Counted from the stretch's first letter, positions 28,774 through 37,780 are shown. The stretch is 64,000 bases of DNA from Microbacterium sp. 1S1 (GCF_008271365.1 NZ_CP043430.1:1426001-1490000), one strand, 5' to 3'. Made by a program: numbers and translations. Notes: a model not told the origin generated them from the sequence alone.

Positions 28774-29268
28774 TCAGTTCGTCGGCTCCGGCGCCCAGGT
28801 CGGGTCCGGGGAGAGGGCTGCAGCGATCTTCCGGCTGGCCGCGCCGAGGTGACGGGCTTGCGCCGGGGTCAGGGTGTCGAAGACGACGCGGCGGACGAAC
28901 GCGTGGTGGGCAGGGGTCGCCTCGACGACCGTTCGGTGGCCGGCATCGGTGAGGATGCCGAGCGTGAAGCGCCCGTCCTCCGCATCGACCTCGCGACGGA
29001 CCCAGCCTTTCGCCTCCAGGCGGGTGACCGCGCGGGAGAGCCGCGACAACGTGCTGTTCGCGTAGCCGGCGAGGACGCTGAGTCGGAGCGTGCGTTCCGG
29101 CGCCGCGTCGAGGGCGAAGAGGATGCCGTGCTCGAAATGAGTGAGCCCGCTGTCCCGCTGCAACTGCGCGTCCAGGGCCGCGGGCAGTCGTTCGAGGAGG
29201 GTCGCGAGTGCCGACCAGACCTCCAGCTCATCGGCGCTCAGGGGGGCGGCGGGAAGGGTCGGCGACAT
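28774..29268 (-). CDS. MarR family transcriptional regulator
   Basis: A 164-residue winged-helix protein. The DNA-binding part (~55-110) contains LSVLAGYANSTLSRLSRAVTRLEAKGWVRRE and the wing EDGRFTLGILTDAG, a standard MarR pattern. MarR proteins bind as dimers to short palindromes and release on ligand binding or oxidation. It is divergent from a short-chain dehydrogenase, whose promoter carries an inverted repeat at 29334-29349, so the dehydrogenase is the likely target. Confidence 0.92.
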   Translation of the reverse strand: MSPTLPAAPLSADELEVWSALATLLERLPAALDAQLQRDSGLTHFEHGILFALDAAPERTLRLSVLAGYANSTLSRLSRAVTRLEAKGWVRREVDAEDGRFTLGILTDAGHRTVVEATPAHHAFVRRVVFDTLTPAQARHLGAASRKIAAALSPDPTWAPEPTN

Positions 29269-29302
29269 TCCTCCACCGTAGCGGCTGAGTCGCGCTTCTC
29301 GC

Positions 29303-29349
29303 TTGCCGAGGAAAGTGAGGCGTGACTAGGCTGACTTGCTCAGGCAAGT
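29303..29349 (+). promoter_or_regulatory. SDR promoter with MarR operator-like palindrome
   Basis: TTGCCG (29303-29308) and TAGGCT (29327-29332) are 18 bp apart and form a plausible promoter. Just after the -10 box lies ACTTGC-TCAG-GCAAGT (29334-29349), a perfect 6-bp inverted repeat across the expected transcription start. That position suits repression by the divergent MarR gene product. Confidence 0.5.
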
Positions 29350-29383
29350 GATGGCGGGGTTCCGCCAAAGGAGAGGAAGACGG

Positions 29384-30175
29384 ATGGAACTGGGGCTACG
29401 CGGCAAGAGGGCGTTCATCAGCGGATCAAGTCAGGGGATCGGCTATGCGGTGGCGTCCGCTCTCGCCGCCGAGGGGGTCGATGTCGTGATCAACGGTCGT
29501 GACGAGGGACGCGTCGACGCGGCGGTCAGCGTCTTGGCTCGCACGCATCCGGAGGTGACCGTTTCGGGGATCGTCGCCGACTTCGCCGACCCGTCGCAGG
29601 TGGCGCGGCTGACGGAGCGACTCGGCGACGTCGACATCCTCGTCAACAACGTCGGCCTCTTCGGACTCGCCGACTTCGTCGACGTCGCCGACGAGGACTG
29701 GTCGCGCTACTTCGAGGTGAACGTGATGAGCGGCGTCCGCCTCTCCCGGGCGCTCCTGCCCGGGATGCGGGAGCGGGGATGGGGGCGCATCGTCTTCGTC
29801 AGCAGCGAGTCCGGGGTGAACGTCCCGGCCGACATGGTGCACTACGGCGTGACGAAAGCGGCGATGATCGCCCTGGGTAACGGGCTCGCGAAGCTCACGC
29901 GCGGCACCGGCGTGACAGTGAACACCGTCCTGGGCGGCCCCACCTATTCCGAGGGTGTCGCGGAGAGCGTCGCCGCCGTCGCCGCGGCCCAGTCCGTCTC
30001 CGTCGACGCGATGAAGCAGGCCATCATCGGGCGGAACACGACCACGCTGCTCGAGCGCTTCCTCGATCCCGCCGAGGTGGCAGACCTCGTCGTCTACCTC
30101 TCCAGCACCCGCGCCTCGGCGACGAACGGGGCCGCTCTGCGAGCGGACGGCGGCGTACTGACCGCGATGCTGTGA
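29384..30175 (+). CDS. Short-chain dehydrogenase/reductase
   Basis: A 263-residue classical SDR. The cofactor motif is SGSSQGIG near the N-terminus (TGxxxGIG type), followed by NNVG (NNAG type). The catalytic YxxxK is HYGVTKAA, with the Ser in VFVSSESG. The C-terminus has GAALRADGG, typical of the FabG-like group. The start at 29384 has AAAGGAGAGG before it. The divergent MarR gene suggests expression in response to a small molecule; the substrate is unknown. Confidence 0.93.
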   Translation: MELGLRGKRAFISGSSQGIGYAVASALAAEGVDVVINGRDEGRVDAAVSVLARTHPEVTVSGIVADFADPSQVARLTERLGDVDILVNNVGLFGLADFVDVADEDWSRYFEVNVMSGVRLSRALLPGMRERGWGRIVFVSSESGVNVPADMVHYGVTKAAMIALGNGLAKLTRGTGVTVNTVLGGPTYSEGVAESVAAVAAAQSVSVDAMKQAIIGRNTTTLLERFLDPAEVADLVVYLSSTRASATNGAALRADGGVLTAML

Positions 30176-30212
30176 CCGACGCGAGTCGCTCGCCGGGGCC
30201 TGCGCGTTCCGG

Positions 30213-30228
30213 TATCCTCGCGGGCATG
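30213..30228 (+). promoter_or_regulatory. -10 box of the metP-like gene, probably leaderless
   Basis: TATCCT at 30213-30218 is 7 nt before the ATG at 30226. This supports 30226 over the in-frame GTG at 30172. Confidence 0.5.
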
Positions 30229-31845
30229 CCTAGACCCACCCAGACCCCGCAGCGAGAGGCCTTCGGCTCGCGGAACGTGTTCATCCTCTCGGCGATCGGC
30301 TCGGCCGTGGGTCTCGGGAACATCTGGCGCTTCCCGTACGTCGCGTACGAGGGCGGCGGCGGCGCGTTCCTCATCCCGTACCTGTGCGCGCTGCTGACCG
30401 CCGGCATCCCGCTGCTGTTCCTCGACTATGCGATCGGTCACCGGTTCCGCGGCTCCGCACCGCTCGCGTTCCGACGCCTGCACCGGGCGGCCGAGCCGCT
30501 CGGCTGGTGGCAGGTGCTGATCTGCGTCGTCATCGCCGTCTACTATGCCGTGATCGTCGCGTGGGCCGGCATGTACACCTGGTTCTCGGCGCAGCTCACG
30601 TGGGGCGCCGGCAATGAGAACGACTTCTTCTTCGTCGACTTCCTGCAGTCGGCCGACGTCGCGGAAGTCGGCCTGTCCGGCGAGTTCGTGCCGCAGGTGG
30701 GCCTGCCGCTGATCGCCGTGTGGCTGATCGTCATCATCATCATGGCTCTTGGCGTCAAGCGCGGCATCGGTCGGGCGAACATGATCCTGATGCCGTTGCT
30801 CACCCTCATGTTCGCCGTGCTCGTGGTGCAGGCGCTCTTCCTCCCTGGCGCCTTGGACGGCCTCAACGCGTTCTTCACGCCGAACTGGGAAGCGCTCGCC
30901 GCCCCGGCCGTCTGGGCCTCGGCCTACGGGCACATCTTCTTCTCGCTGTCCGTCGCCTTCGGCATCATGGTGACCTACGCCTCGTACCTGAAGCGCAAGA
31001 CCGACCTCACCGGCTCCGGTCTCGTGGTCGCGTTCGCCAACTCCGGTTTCGAGATCCTCGCCGGCATCGGCGTCTTCGCGGCCCTCGGGTTCATGGCTCA
31101 GGCGCAGGGGACCGACGTCTCGGGTGTCGCGACCTCGGGCATCGGTCTCGCCTTCGTGGCCTTCCCCACGATCGTGTCGCAGGCGACCGGCGGATCCATC
31201 ATCGGGGTGCTGTTCTTCGGCGCCCTGGTGTTTGCCGGGATCACCTCGATGATCTCGATCCTGGAGGTGATCGTCGCAGCGCTGCAGGACAAGCTCGGCT
31301 GGGCACGGGTGCGCACCACCCTCGTCGTCTCGATCCCCCTGGCGATCATCTCCGCGGCTCTGTTCTCCACGACCACAGCGCTGTCGGTCCTCGACACCAC
31401 CGACGCGTTCGTCAACGCATTCGGCATCATGGCGGTGGCGCTCGTCGCGGTGATCGTCGTCGCCTGGGTGCTGCACAAGCTGCCGCAGCTGCAGGAGCAC
31501 CTGAACCGCCGGTCGAGCTTCCGGGTCGGCATCCTCTGGCGCCTCCTCGTGGGTGTCCTCGCGCCGCTCGTGCTCGGGTACCTGCTCATCACGGAGCTGC
31601 TGACGAAGGTCGCGGAGCCGTACGGTGGCTACCCCGGGTGGTTCCTCGGCGTGTTCGGCTGGGGCATGGTGATCGCCCTGGTGATCGGGGGAGTGCTGCT
31701 GTCGCTGGTGCCGTGGAGCAGGCGGTCCCGCGCGAAGGACGACGTCGGATACGACGACTTCCTGGACCAGGAGGACTACGCCGCCGACCCCGAGACGACG
31801 AGCATCGCCGTCCCGGCCGGGCAGACGAAGGGAGCAGCAGCATGA
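30226..31845 (+). CDS. metP: Sodium-dependent NSS family amino acid transporter (MetP-like)
   Basis: A 539-residue secondary transporter of the neurotransmitter:sodium symporter family. The N-terminus has the typical FGSRNVFILSAIGSAVGLGNIWRFPYVAYEGGGG with the Na+/substrate site in TM1, and about 12 membrane segments follow. It is followed with ATGA overlap by a 44-residue MetS-like subunit, the pair known as the methionine/alanine uptake system MetPS in Corynebacterium glutamicum. Substrate assignment rests on this pairing. Confidence 0.88.
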   Translation: MPRPTQTPQREAFGSRNVFILSAIGSAVGLGNIWRFPYVAYEGGGGAFLIPYLCALLTAGIPLLFLDYAIGHRFRGSAPLAFRRLHRAAEPLGWWQVLICVVIAVYYAVIVAWAGMYTWFSAQLTWGAGNENDFFFVDFLQSADVAEVGLSGEFVPQVGLPLIAVWLIVIIIMALGVKRGIGRANMILMPLLTLMFAVLVVQALFLPGALDGLNAFFTPNWEALAAPAVWASAYGHIFFSLSVAFGIMVTYASYLKRKTDLTGSGLVVAFANSGFEILAGIGVFAALGFMAQAQGTDVSGVATSGIGLAFVAFPTIVSQATGGSIIGVLFFGALVFAGITSMISILEVIVAALQDKLGWARVRTTLVVSIPLAIISAALFSTTTALSVLDTTDAFVNAFGIMAVALVAVIVVAWVLHKLPQLQEHLNRRSSFRVGILWRLLVGVLAPLVLGYLLITELLTKVAEPYGGYPGWFLGVFGWGMVIALVIGGVLLSLVPWSRRSRAKDDVGYDDFLDQEDYAADPETTSIAVPAGQTKGAAA

Positions 31846-31976
31846 CCGCCACCGCGATCGTCATGATGATCATCGCCATGGTCACGGTGTGGGGCGGTCT
31901 GGTCGCCGCCGTCGTGAACCTCGCCCGGCACCCCGAGGCGGAGGACGCCGAGCCGGCGGTCCCGACCGAGCTCTGA
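31842..31976 (+). CDS. metS: MetS-like small subunit of the NSS transporter
   Basis: A 44-residue protein overlapping the end of the transporter gene. It has one membrane helix (TAIVMMIIAMVTVWGGLVAAVVNL) and a short acidic tail. Small MetS proteins are needed for transport by MetP in C. glutamicum. Size, single span and position fit. Confidence 0.8.
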   Translation: MTATAIVMMIIAMVTVWGGLVAAVVNLARHPEAEDAEPAVPTEL

Positions 31977-32061
31977 GCCCGCGATCCGACCGCATCGGTC
32001 CGGAACGATCGGGCGCGCGGAGCCACGGCGGCGACACGATGAAGGGGAAAGGAGGGCCCCC

Positions 32062-32925
32062 GTGATCGGCATGCTCAACGCCCTGGTCGACCTCATCGAC
32101 ACGAACCGCAGTCAGGAGATCGACCTCCCCTCGTTCGCCCGCACGCACGGCACGACCGAGTACCACCTGCGCCGGATGTTCTCGGCGCTCGCCGGCATGC
32201 CGCTGACCGAGTACGTGCGCCGTCGGCGGATGACGCTGGCGGCTGCCGAGCTCGTGTCGGGCGCACCGAGCCTGCTGGATGTGGCCGTGCGATACGGCTA
32301 CGGCTCGACCGAGGCTTTCGGTCGAGCGTTCCGCGCCGTGCACGGCATCGGGCCGGCGGACGCGCGTCGGGACGGGGGTCCTCTCCGCACACAACCCACG
32401 CTCCGGTTCCGCCTGAGCGTCGAAGGGAGTACCCCGATGGACGTCACCATCACCCAGCGTCCTGCGTTCGTCCTCATCGGCCATGCCGCCGAGATCCCGC
32501 TCATCCATGTCGGCGTCAACCCGCACATCCAGGCGCACATCGCCGCCATCCCCGCAGAGGAGCACGCCCGCCTCAAGGCACTCGGGGACGAGGAGCCCGC
32601 GGGCATCCTCGCCGTGACAGCCGACATCGACCCGGACGCCCCGGAGGGGACGCCGTTGACCTACCTGCACGGCGTGGCCGTGCGCGGCGACACCGCGGTC
32701 CCGGACGACCTCGACAGCCTGCCTGTGTCGGGTGGGTCCTGGGCCGTGTTCGCCGCGAGCGGTCCGTTCCCCGAGACCCTCCAGAGCCTGTGGGCGGCGA
32801 CGGCCACGGAGTGGTTCCCGTCGAACCCGTGGCGGCTGCGACCCGGCCCTTCGATCGTCCGCTACCGGGAGTTCACAGGCGACACGGCCTCGTGCGAGCT
32901 CTGGCTGCCCGTCGAGGAAGGCTGA
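32062..32925 (+). CDS. AraC-family regulator with GyrI-like effector domain
   Basis: A 287-residue protein from a GTG preceded by AAAGGAGG. Residues ~8-105 carry the two helix-turn-helix units of the AraC family (TTEYHLRRMFSALAGMPLTEY and LLDVAVRYGYGSTEAFGRAF). Residues ~125-287 form a GyrI-like/effector-binding domain that in relatives binds cationic drugs or other small molecules. It is a one-component sensor; its target is not clear, but the next gene is a stand-alone GyrI-like protein. Confidence 0.92.
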   Translation: MIGMLNALVDLIDTNRSQEIDLPSFARTHGTTEYHLRRMFSALAGMPLTEYVRRRRMTLAAAELVSGAPSLLDVAVRYGYGSTEAFGRAFRAVHGIGPADARRDGGPLRTQPTLRFRLSVEGSTPMDVTITQRPAFVLIGHAAEIPLIHVGVNPHIQAHIAAIPAEEHARLKALGDEEPAGILAVTADIDPDAPEGTPLTYLHGVAVRGDTAVPDDLDSLPVSGGSWAVFAASGPFPETLQSLWAATATEWFPSNPWRLRPGPSIVRYREFTGDTASCELWLPVEEG

Positions 32926-32930
32926 CCGCG

Positions 32931-32965
32931 CATCGGGTCGGGCTCCGACGGCTCGACCCGATGTC
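32931..32965 (+). terminator. Hairpin after the AraC gene
   Basis: CATCGGGTCG at 32931-32940 pairs perfectly with CGACCCGATG at 32954-32963; the loop is 13 nt. There is no clear T-run, so termination is likely but weak. It starts 6 bases after the AraC stop. Confidence 0.5.
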
Positions 32966-33018
32966 GGTCCCCGGTGGCACACTGACGGGGACGGAACGAC
33001 CGAACCCGGAGGCAGGCC

Positions 33019-33663
33019 ATGGCGGCGACCGATCCCAAGAAGACCCTTGAGGCGTACCGGGCGAAGCGTGGGACCTTCCGGATCGTCGAGGTGCCTCCGC
33101 TGACGTACCTCATGATCGACGGCGCGGGCGATCCGAACACCGCGCCGGCGTTCTTCGACGCGGTCGCGGCGCTGTACCCGTTGGCGTACACGCTCAAGTT
33201 CGCCGCCCGGGCCGAGCTCGGCATCGACCAGGTCGTGATGCCTCTGGAGGGCCTGTGGCACGCGCCGGACATGGCGTCGTTCACCACCCGACGCGACAAG
33301 TCGACCTGGCTCTGGACACTCATGATCATGGTGGGAGACCACGTCACCCCGGCCCTGTTCGACCGCGCGGTCGAGATGGTTGCGACGAAGAGCGCGAAGA
33401 AGGGGGAACAGCTCCCGGCGCTGACCGCGGTCCGGCGCGAGGTCCTTCACGAGGGCCTGTGCGTGCAGACGCTGCACGTCGGGCCGTTCGACGACGAAGG
33501 GCCCGTGCTGGAAGAGCTGCACGACCGCTTCGTCCCGGAGAACGGGTTGCAGCTGCGCGGACGGCACCACGAGATCTACCTCAGCGACCGCCGACGGACG
33601 GCCCCGGAGAAGCTGCGCACCATCCTGCGGCAGCCGGTCGAGCCGGTTGAGCCGGTTGTCTGA
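33019..33663 (+). CDS. GyrI-like small-molecule binding domain protein
   Basis: A 214-residue cytoplasmic protein. The pattern VEVPPLTYLMIDGAGDPN near the N-terminus, LEGLWH and the later HEGLCVQTLHVGPFDDEGPVLEELHDRF match the stand-alone GyrI-like family (SbmC/cyclohydrolase-like proteins). The C-terminus is a short PVEPVEPVV repeat. GGAGGC is found before the ATG. It follows the AraC regulator that carries a related domain, which suggests a shared ligand; that is inference. Confidence 0.88.
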   Translation: MAATDPKKTLEAYRAKRGTFRIVEVPPLTYLMIDGAGDPNTAPAFFDAVAALYPLAYTLKFAARAELGIDQVVMPLEGLWHAPDMASFTTRRDKSTWLWTLMIMVGDHVTPALFDRAVEMVATKSAKKGEQLPALTAVRREVLHEGLCVQTLHVGPFDDEGPVLEELHDRFVPENGLQLRGRHHEIYLSDRRRTAPEKLRTILRQPVEPVEPVV

Positions 33664-33721
33664 GCGCTTCCTCATCGCGCATCCGCAAAGCAACCCCCTG
33701 ATCCCGGCCTGCCGCGGCGGA

Positions 33722-33736
33722 TACTCTTCGAGGATG
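33722..33736 (+). promoter_or_regulatory. -10 box of the DUF1206 gene, probably leaderless
   Basis: TACTCT at 33722-33727 lies 6 nt before the ATG at 33734, with TCGAGG between. Confidence 0.45.
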
Positions 33737-34537
33737 AGCACCGTCAAGCATGCGGCGCGCGTGGCGAAGGATTCCACCGCGTTTCGGCGGACCGCCCGCG
33801 CGGGATTCGTGGTCCTCGGCGTCATCCACATCATCATCGGGGCGATCGCCCTCACGATCGCCGCTGGTGGGGCCGGCGACGCCGACCAGGACGGCGCGAT
33901 GCAGCAGGTGCGCAACAACCCGATCGGCGGACTCCTGCTGGTCGCCATCGCTGTCGGACTCCTCGCGCTCGCCGTGTGGCAGGTGGCGAGCGGCTTCCTC
34001 GCCGCCGACCCGGCCGAGACGAAGAAGTGGGGGAAGCGCCTCAAACTCTTCGGGATCTCCGGCACCTACCTCGTGATCGCCGGCCTCGCGCTCGTCTACG
34101 CGGTGGGCGGGCGAGCGGAGTCGGAGGAGGCGTCGAAGACCCTGAGTCAGGTGGTGCTCGCCGCCCCCGGCGGGGTGGTCCTGCTCGTGGTCATCGGTCT
34201 CAGCGTGATCGGCGTCGGCATCGGCTTCATCGTGGGCGGCATCACGCGCTCCTTCCGCAAGCTGATCGACGTGCCGACCGGAGCTGCCCGCCCCGGCATC
34301 ATGGCGCTCGGCGTCGTCGGCTACATCGGCAAGGGCATCGCGGTGGGCGTCACCGGCGTGCTGTTCGTGGTCGCCGCCGTGACGCAGGACCCCGAGAAGG
34401 CCGCCGGCCTCGACGCCGCGCTGCACAGTCTGCTGACACTGCCGCTCGGCGGGCTCGTCCTCGGTGCGGTCGGCGTCGGGTTCGCGCTCTACGGGGTGTT
34501 CTGCATCGCACGGGCCCGCCTCGCCCGCATGTCTTAG
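33734..34537 (+). CDS. DUF1206 membrane protein
   Basis: A 267-residue protein with six hydrophobic segments in three pairs, each pair having a similar pattern (ARAGFVVLGVIHIIIGAIAL, GISGTYLVIAGLALVYAVGG, GVVGYIGKGIAVGVTGVLFV). This three-fold DUF1206 repeat is typical of the family, which has no known function. It stands alone between the GyrI-like gene and sufS. Confidence 0.88.
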   Translation: MSTVKHAARVAKDSTAFRRTARAGFVVLGVIHIIIGAIALTIAAGGAGDADQDGAMQQVRNNPIGGLLLVAIAVGLLALAVWQVASGFLAADPAETKKWGKRLKLFGISGTYLVIAGLALVYAVGGRAESEEASKTLSQVVLAAPGGVVLLVVIGLSVIGVGIGFIVGGITRSFRKLIDVPTGAARPGIMALGVVGYIGKGIAVGVTGVLFVVAAVTQDPEKAAGLDAALHSLLTLPLGGLVLGAVGVGFALYGVFCIARARLARMS

Positions 34538-34607
34538 CACCTCCTCTCCGAGGCTGTGCCCGCCCGGAGCCGGACCCCTGTCGCCCGGAAGATGGGAGAC
34601 TGGAACG

Positions 34608-35915
34608 ATGAGCGCTTCTCCCGGAGTCGACGTGTTCACCCCGCTGACCGAGACCGAGGTGCAGCGGATCCGCGAGGACTTCCCGATCCTGCACACCCAC
34701 GTGCACGGGCACCCCCTGGCGTACCTCGACTCCGGCGCGACATCGCAGCGCCCGGAGGCCGTGCTCGACGCCGAACGCCGCTTCGCCACCACCGCGAACT
34801 CCGCCGTGCACCGCGGGGCTCACACCCTCGCCGCCGAGGCGACCGAACTGTTCGAGGACGCCAGGGGGACCCTCGCCCGCTTCGTGGGTGCCCACGACGA
34901 CGAGATCGTCTGGACATCCAACGCCACCGAGGCGATCAACCTCGTTGCCTACTCGCTCTCCAACGCCTCGCTCGGCCGGGGCGGTGCCGCCGCGGCGGGC
35001 CTTCGGCTCCGCGACGGGGACGAGATCGTCACCACGGAGATGGAGCATCACGCCAACCTCATCCCGTGGCAGGAGCTCGCCGCACGAACCGGTGCCACCC
35101 TCCGGGTCATCCCTCTCGACGACGACGGAGCCCTCCGCCTCGACGTCGCCGCGGAGCTCATCTCGGAGCGCACGAAGCTCGTCGCCTTCACCCACGTCTC
35201 GAACGTTCTCGGGGTCATCAATCCGATCGAGACCCTCGTCGGCCTCGCCAGGGAGGTCGGCGCCCTGACATTGCTCGACGCCTGCCAGTCGGCCCCCCAC
35301 CTGCCGCTGGACGTCCACGCGCTCGGCGTCGACCTCGCGGTCCTCTCGGGTCACAAGATGCTCGGCCCGACCGGCATCGGGGCCCTGTACGGCCGGCGCG
35401 AGGTTCTCGCCGCGATGCCCCCGTTCCTCACCGGCGGCTCGATGATCACGACGGTCACGACGACCGAGGCCGAGTACCTGCCCGCACCGCAGCGCTTCGA
35501 AGCCGGGACGCAGCGGGTGTCGCAGGCGATCGCGCTCGCCGCCGCCGTGGACTACCTGTCCGCGGTCGGCATGGAGCGCATCGCAGCGCACGAGGCCGCC
35601 TTCGGGCGACGCCTCGTGGACGGCCTCGGTGAGATCGAGGGCGTGCGGGTTCTCGGTGCGGGCATCGCGCTGCCACGGGTCGGGCTCGCGAGCTTCGACG
35701 TCGCCGGCATCCACTCCCACGACGTCGGCCAGTTCCTCGACGATCGGGGCATCGCCGTCCGCGTCGGCCACCACTGCGCGCAACCCTTGCACCGCAGGCT
35801 CGGTGTCACCTCGTCGACCAGAGCTAGTACCTACCTCTACACCACCGCGTCCGAAGTGGACGCCGTCATCGAGGCGGTCGCCGGGGCGATCGCGTTCTTC
35901 GGGAGGGGCGCATGA
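34608..35915 (+). CDS. sufS: Cysteine desulfurase SufS
   Basis: PLP enzyme that takes sulfur from cysteine for Fe-S cluster building. The 435-residue protein shows LDSGATSQRP near the N-terminus, the PLP lysine in SGHKMLGPTGIGALYG, and the persulfide Cys in the group II motif RVGHHCAQPLHRRLG. The start at 34608 (MSASPGV) is taken because translation upstream lies in the DUF1206 gene. It overlaps sufU by ATGA; sufBCD are not in the window. Confidence 0.95.
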   Translation: MSASPGVDVFTPLTETEVQRIREDFPILHTHVHGHPLAYLDSGATSQRPEAVLDAERRFATTANSAVHRGAHTLAAEATELFEDARGTLARFVGAHDDEIVWTSNATEAINLVAYSLSNASLGRGGAAAAGLRLRDGDEIVTTEMEHHANLIPWQELAARTGATLRVIPLDDDGALRLDVAAELISERTKLVAFTHVSNVLGVINPIETLVGLAREVGALTLLDACQSAPHLPLDVHALGVDLAVLSGHKMLGPTGIGALYGRREVLAAMPPFLTGGSMITTVTTTEAEYLPAPQRFEAGTQRVSQAIALAAAVDYLSAVGMERIAAHEAAFGRRLVDGLGEIEGVRVLGAGIALPRVGLASFDVAGIHSHDVGQFLDDRGIAVRVGHHCAQPLHRRLGVTSSTRASTYLYTTASEVDAVIEAVAGAIAFFGRGA

Positions 35916-36346
35916 GCGACCTGCAGAGTCTGTACCAGGAACTGATCCTCGACCACTCGCGCACACCGCATGGCTACGGGCTCCGCGAGGAGACCCCGGC
36001 GCAGTCACACCAGCTCAACCCGACGTGCGGCGACGAGATCACCCTGCAGGTGCATCGCGGCGCAGACGGAGGGGTGGAAGCGATCGCGTGGGAAGGACAC
36101 GGGTGTGCCATCTCCCAGGCCTCGGCGTCCCTGCTCGCCGAGCTGGCCGAGGGCCTCACCGTGGACGAGCTGGAGGTGCGCATCGCGAAGTTCCGTGAGG
36201 CGATGCGCTCACGGGGCACGATCGCACCGGACGAGGAGCTGCTCGGCGACGCGGCGGCGCTCGGCGGTGTGTCGAGGTATGTCGCACGGGTGAAGTGCGC
36301 GATGCTCGCGTGGGTGGCCGCGGAGGATGCGCTCACGCGCCTCTGA
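35912..36346 (+). CDS. sufU: SufU zinc-dependent sulfurtransferase
   Basis: Partner of SufS that accepts its persulfide sulfur. The 144-residue protein has the three conserved Cys and one Asp that bind zinc in SufU: Cys39 and Asp41 in NPTCGDE, Cys65 in GHGCAISQAS and Cys129 in VKCAMLAW. The SufU-type insertion between the second and third Cys is present, which separates it from IscU. Start overlaps the sufS stop. Confidence 0.95.
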   Translation: MSDLQSLYQELILDHSRTPHGYGLREETPAQSHQLNPTCGDEITLQVHRGADGGVEAIAWEGHGCAISQASASLLAELAEGLTVDELEVRIAKFREAMRSRGTIAPDEELLGDAAALGGVSRYVARVKCAMLAWVAAEDALTRL

Positions 36347-36405
36347 CGCCGTCCGAAACGGTCCTCGACCGGGAATAGCATTGCGCGCCTGGCGTTGGGC
36401 CGAGC

Positions 36406-37047
36406 ATGACAACTCTCGGAATCATCGGAGCAGGCAACATCGGCAGCCAAATCGCTCGCGTGGCGGTGGCGAACGGCTATGGCGTGGTGATCGCGAACTC
36501 GCGAGGACCGGAGACCCTCTCCGACCTCGTCGCGGAGCTGGGGCCGCACGCGAAGGCGGCGACGGCGGAGGAGGCGGCCGCCGCGGCGGACGTGGCCGTG
36601 GTCACCGTGCCGCTGCATGCGATCGATCAGCTCCCGGCCGCACAGCTCGCCGGGAAGATCGTGCTCGACACGAACAACTACTACTTCGAGCGCGACGGGC
36701 ACATCGAGGCCCTCGACAAGGGCGAGACCACGACGTCCGAGCTTGTGCAGGCGCAGCTTCCGGAGTCGAAGATCGCCAAGGCGTTCAACCACATCTACGC
36801 CGCCGACATCACCACCGACGGGACCCCCGCCGGTACGCCGAACCGTCGCGCGCTGGCCACCGCCGGAGACGACGCGGAGGCGGTGGCCTTCGTCACCCGT
36901 TTCTACGACGAGGCCGGTTTCGACACGGTCAATGTCGGCCCGCTCAGCGAGTCGTGGCGCGTCGAGCGTGACCGTCCGGCGTACGTCGTGCGGCAGAACG
37001 CGGAAGAGCTGACGGCGAACCTGGCGCGGGCGAACCGCCTCCCCTGA
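36406..37047 (+). CDS. NADPH-dependent F420 reductase-like oxidoreductase
   Basis: A 213-residue Rossmann protein starting LGIIGAGNIGSQIARVAVANGYGVVIANSRGPETL. The GxGxxG and NSRGP pattern match the F420:NADP+ oxidoreductase/NADP-binding family PF03807, as does DTNNYY. Whether it uses F420 cannot be told. It sits alone on the plus strand, 59 bases after sufU. Confidence 0.85.
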   Translation: MTTLGIIGAGNIGSQIARVAVANGYGVVIANSRGPETLSDLVAELGPHAKAATAEEAAAAADVAVVTVPLHAIDQLPAAQLAGKIVLDTNNYYFERDGHIEALDKGETTTSELVQAQLPESKIAKAFNHIYAADITTDGTPAGTPNRRALATAGDDAEAVAFVTRFYDEAGFDTVNVGPLSESWRVERDRPAYVVRQNAEELTANLARANRLP

Positions 37048-37132
37048 GAGCCGGAGCCCTGCCCCGGTCTGGGATACCAAACTTGGCCATTCCCGGGCCG
37101 GGGTGGGAGAATGCCCGGATGGTGGGGGGGCT

Positions 37133-37780
37133 GTGGGGGCAGGCGGGGAACTCGAGTCGGTCAGGGTCACGAGGATCCTGCGAGACGACATCGTGCTGGG
37201 GAGGCGCGCTCCCGGGTCGCGTCTCGTGGAGCGCGACATCGCCGCAGAGTTGAACGTGTCGCGTCTGCCGGTGCGCGAGGCCATCCGGACGCTGGTCGCG
37301 GAGGGCGTCGTGGTCGCGCGGCCGCGTACCTGGGCCGTGGTGCGGGAGTTCACGCACGACGACATCCGCGACTTCGCCGAGGTGCGGGAAGCGATCGAGA
37401 CCCTCATCTTCGTGTTCGCGGCCGAGCGGCACGACGCGGCCGGGCTCGCGCGGCTGCGTGACGCCTACGAACGCGAGGCGGAAGCCGCCCGGTCCGGTGA
37501 TGCCGAGGCGGCGCGCACGGCGGCGGCGACGTTCCATGAGGTCGCCGTCGGCTTGGCGGGCAACGAGATGCTCGGTGAGCTCATCGCCGTGTTCCTGACC
37601 CGGCTGCGATGGTTGTTCGGCCAACACGACGACCTGGAGGCGATGGCGGACGAACATCGGGTCATCCTCGAGGCCGTCGCCGCGCGCGACGCTGAGGCCC
37701 TGCGCCGGATCGTCCCGGCGCATCTGTCGAGTGGGCAGTCGGCAGCCGAGCGTCGGTTGGCCCGCACCGCCGAGCGCTGA
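37133..37780 (+). CDS. GntR family regulator, FCD type
   Basis: A winged-helix GntR N-terminus (ILRDDIVLGRRAPGSRLVERDIAAELNVSRLPVREAIRTLVAEG) joined to an all-helical FCD ligand domain (~80-205) with the metal-binding Asp/His pattern (DFAEVREAIE, TFHEVAVG, DEHRVILEAVAARD). The GTG at 37133 (VGAGGELESV) follows a G-rich stretch and is my choice; an in-frame GTG at 37103 would add 10 residues. Such proteins usually repress a neighbouring catabolic gene in answer to an organic acid; no obvious target adjoins. Confidence 0.88.
   Translation: MGAGGELESVRVTRILRDDIVLGRRAPGSRLVERDIAAELNVSRLPVREAIRTLVAEGVVVARPRTWAVVREFTHDDIRDFAEVREAIETLIFVFAAERHDAAGLARLRDAYEREAEAARSGDAEAARTAAATFHEVAVGLAGNEMLGELIAVFLTRLRWLFGQHDDLEAMADEHRVILEAVAARDAEALRRIVPAHLSSGQSAAERRLARTAER

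Noticed and set aside
33640..33662. GTCGAGCCGGTTGAGCCGG tract as a further copy of the 23-bp intergenic repeat
   Set aside because: It is the coding PVEP repeat at the end of the GyrI-like gene and matches the intergenic repeat only loosely.
37075..37102. CCAAACTTGG as an operator for the GntR gene
   Set aside because: Only 4-bp arms, and no clear promoter; too short to separate from chance.
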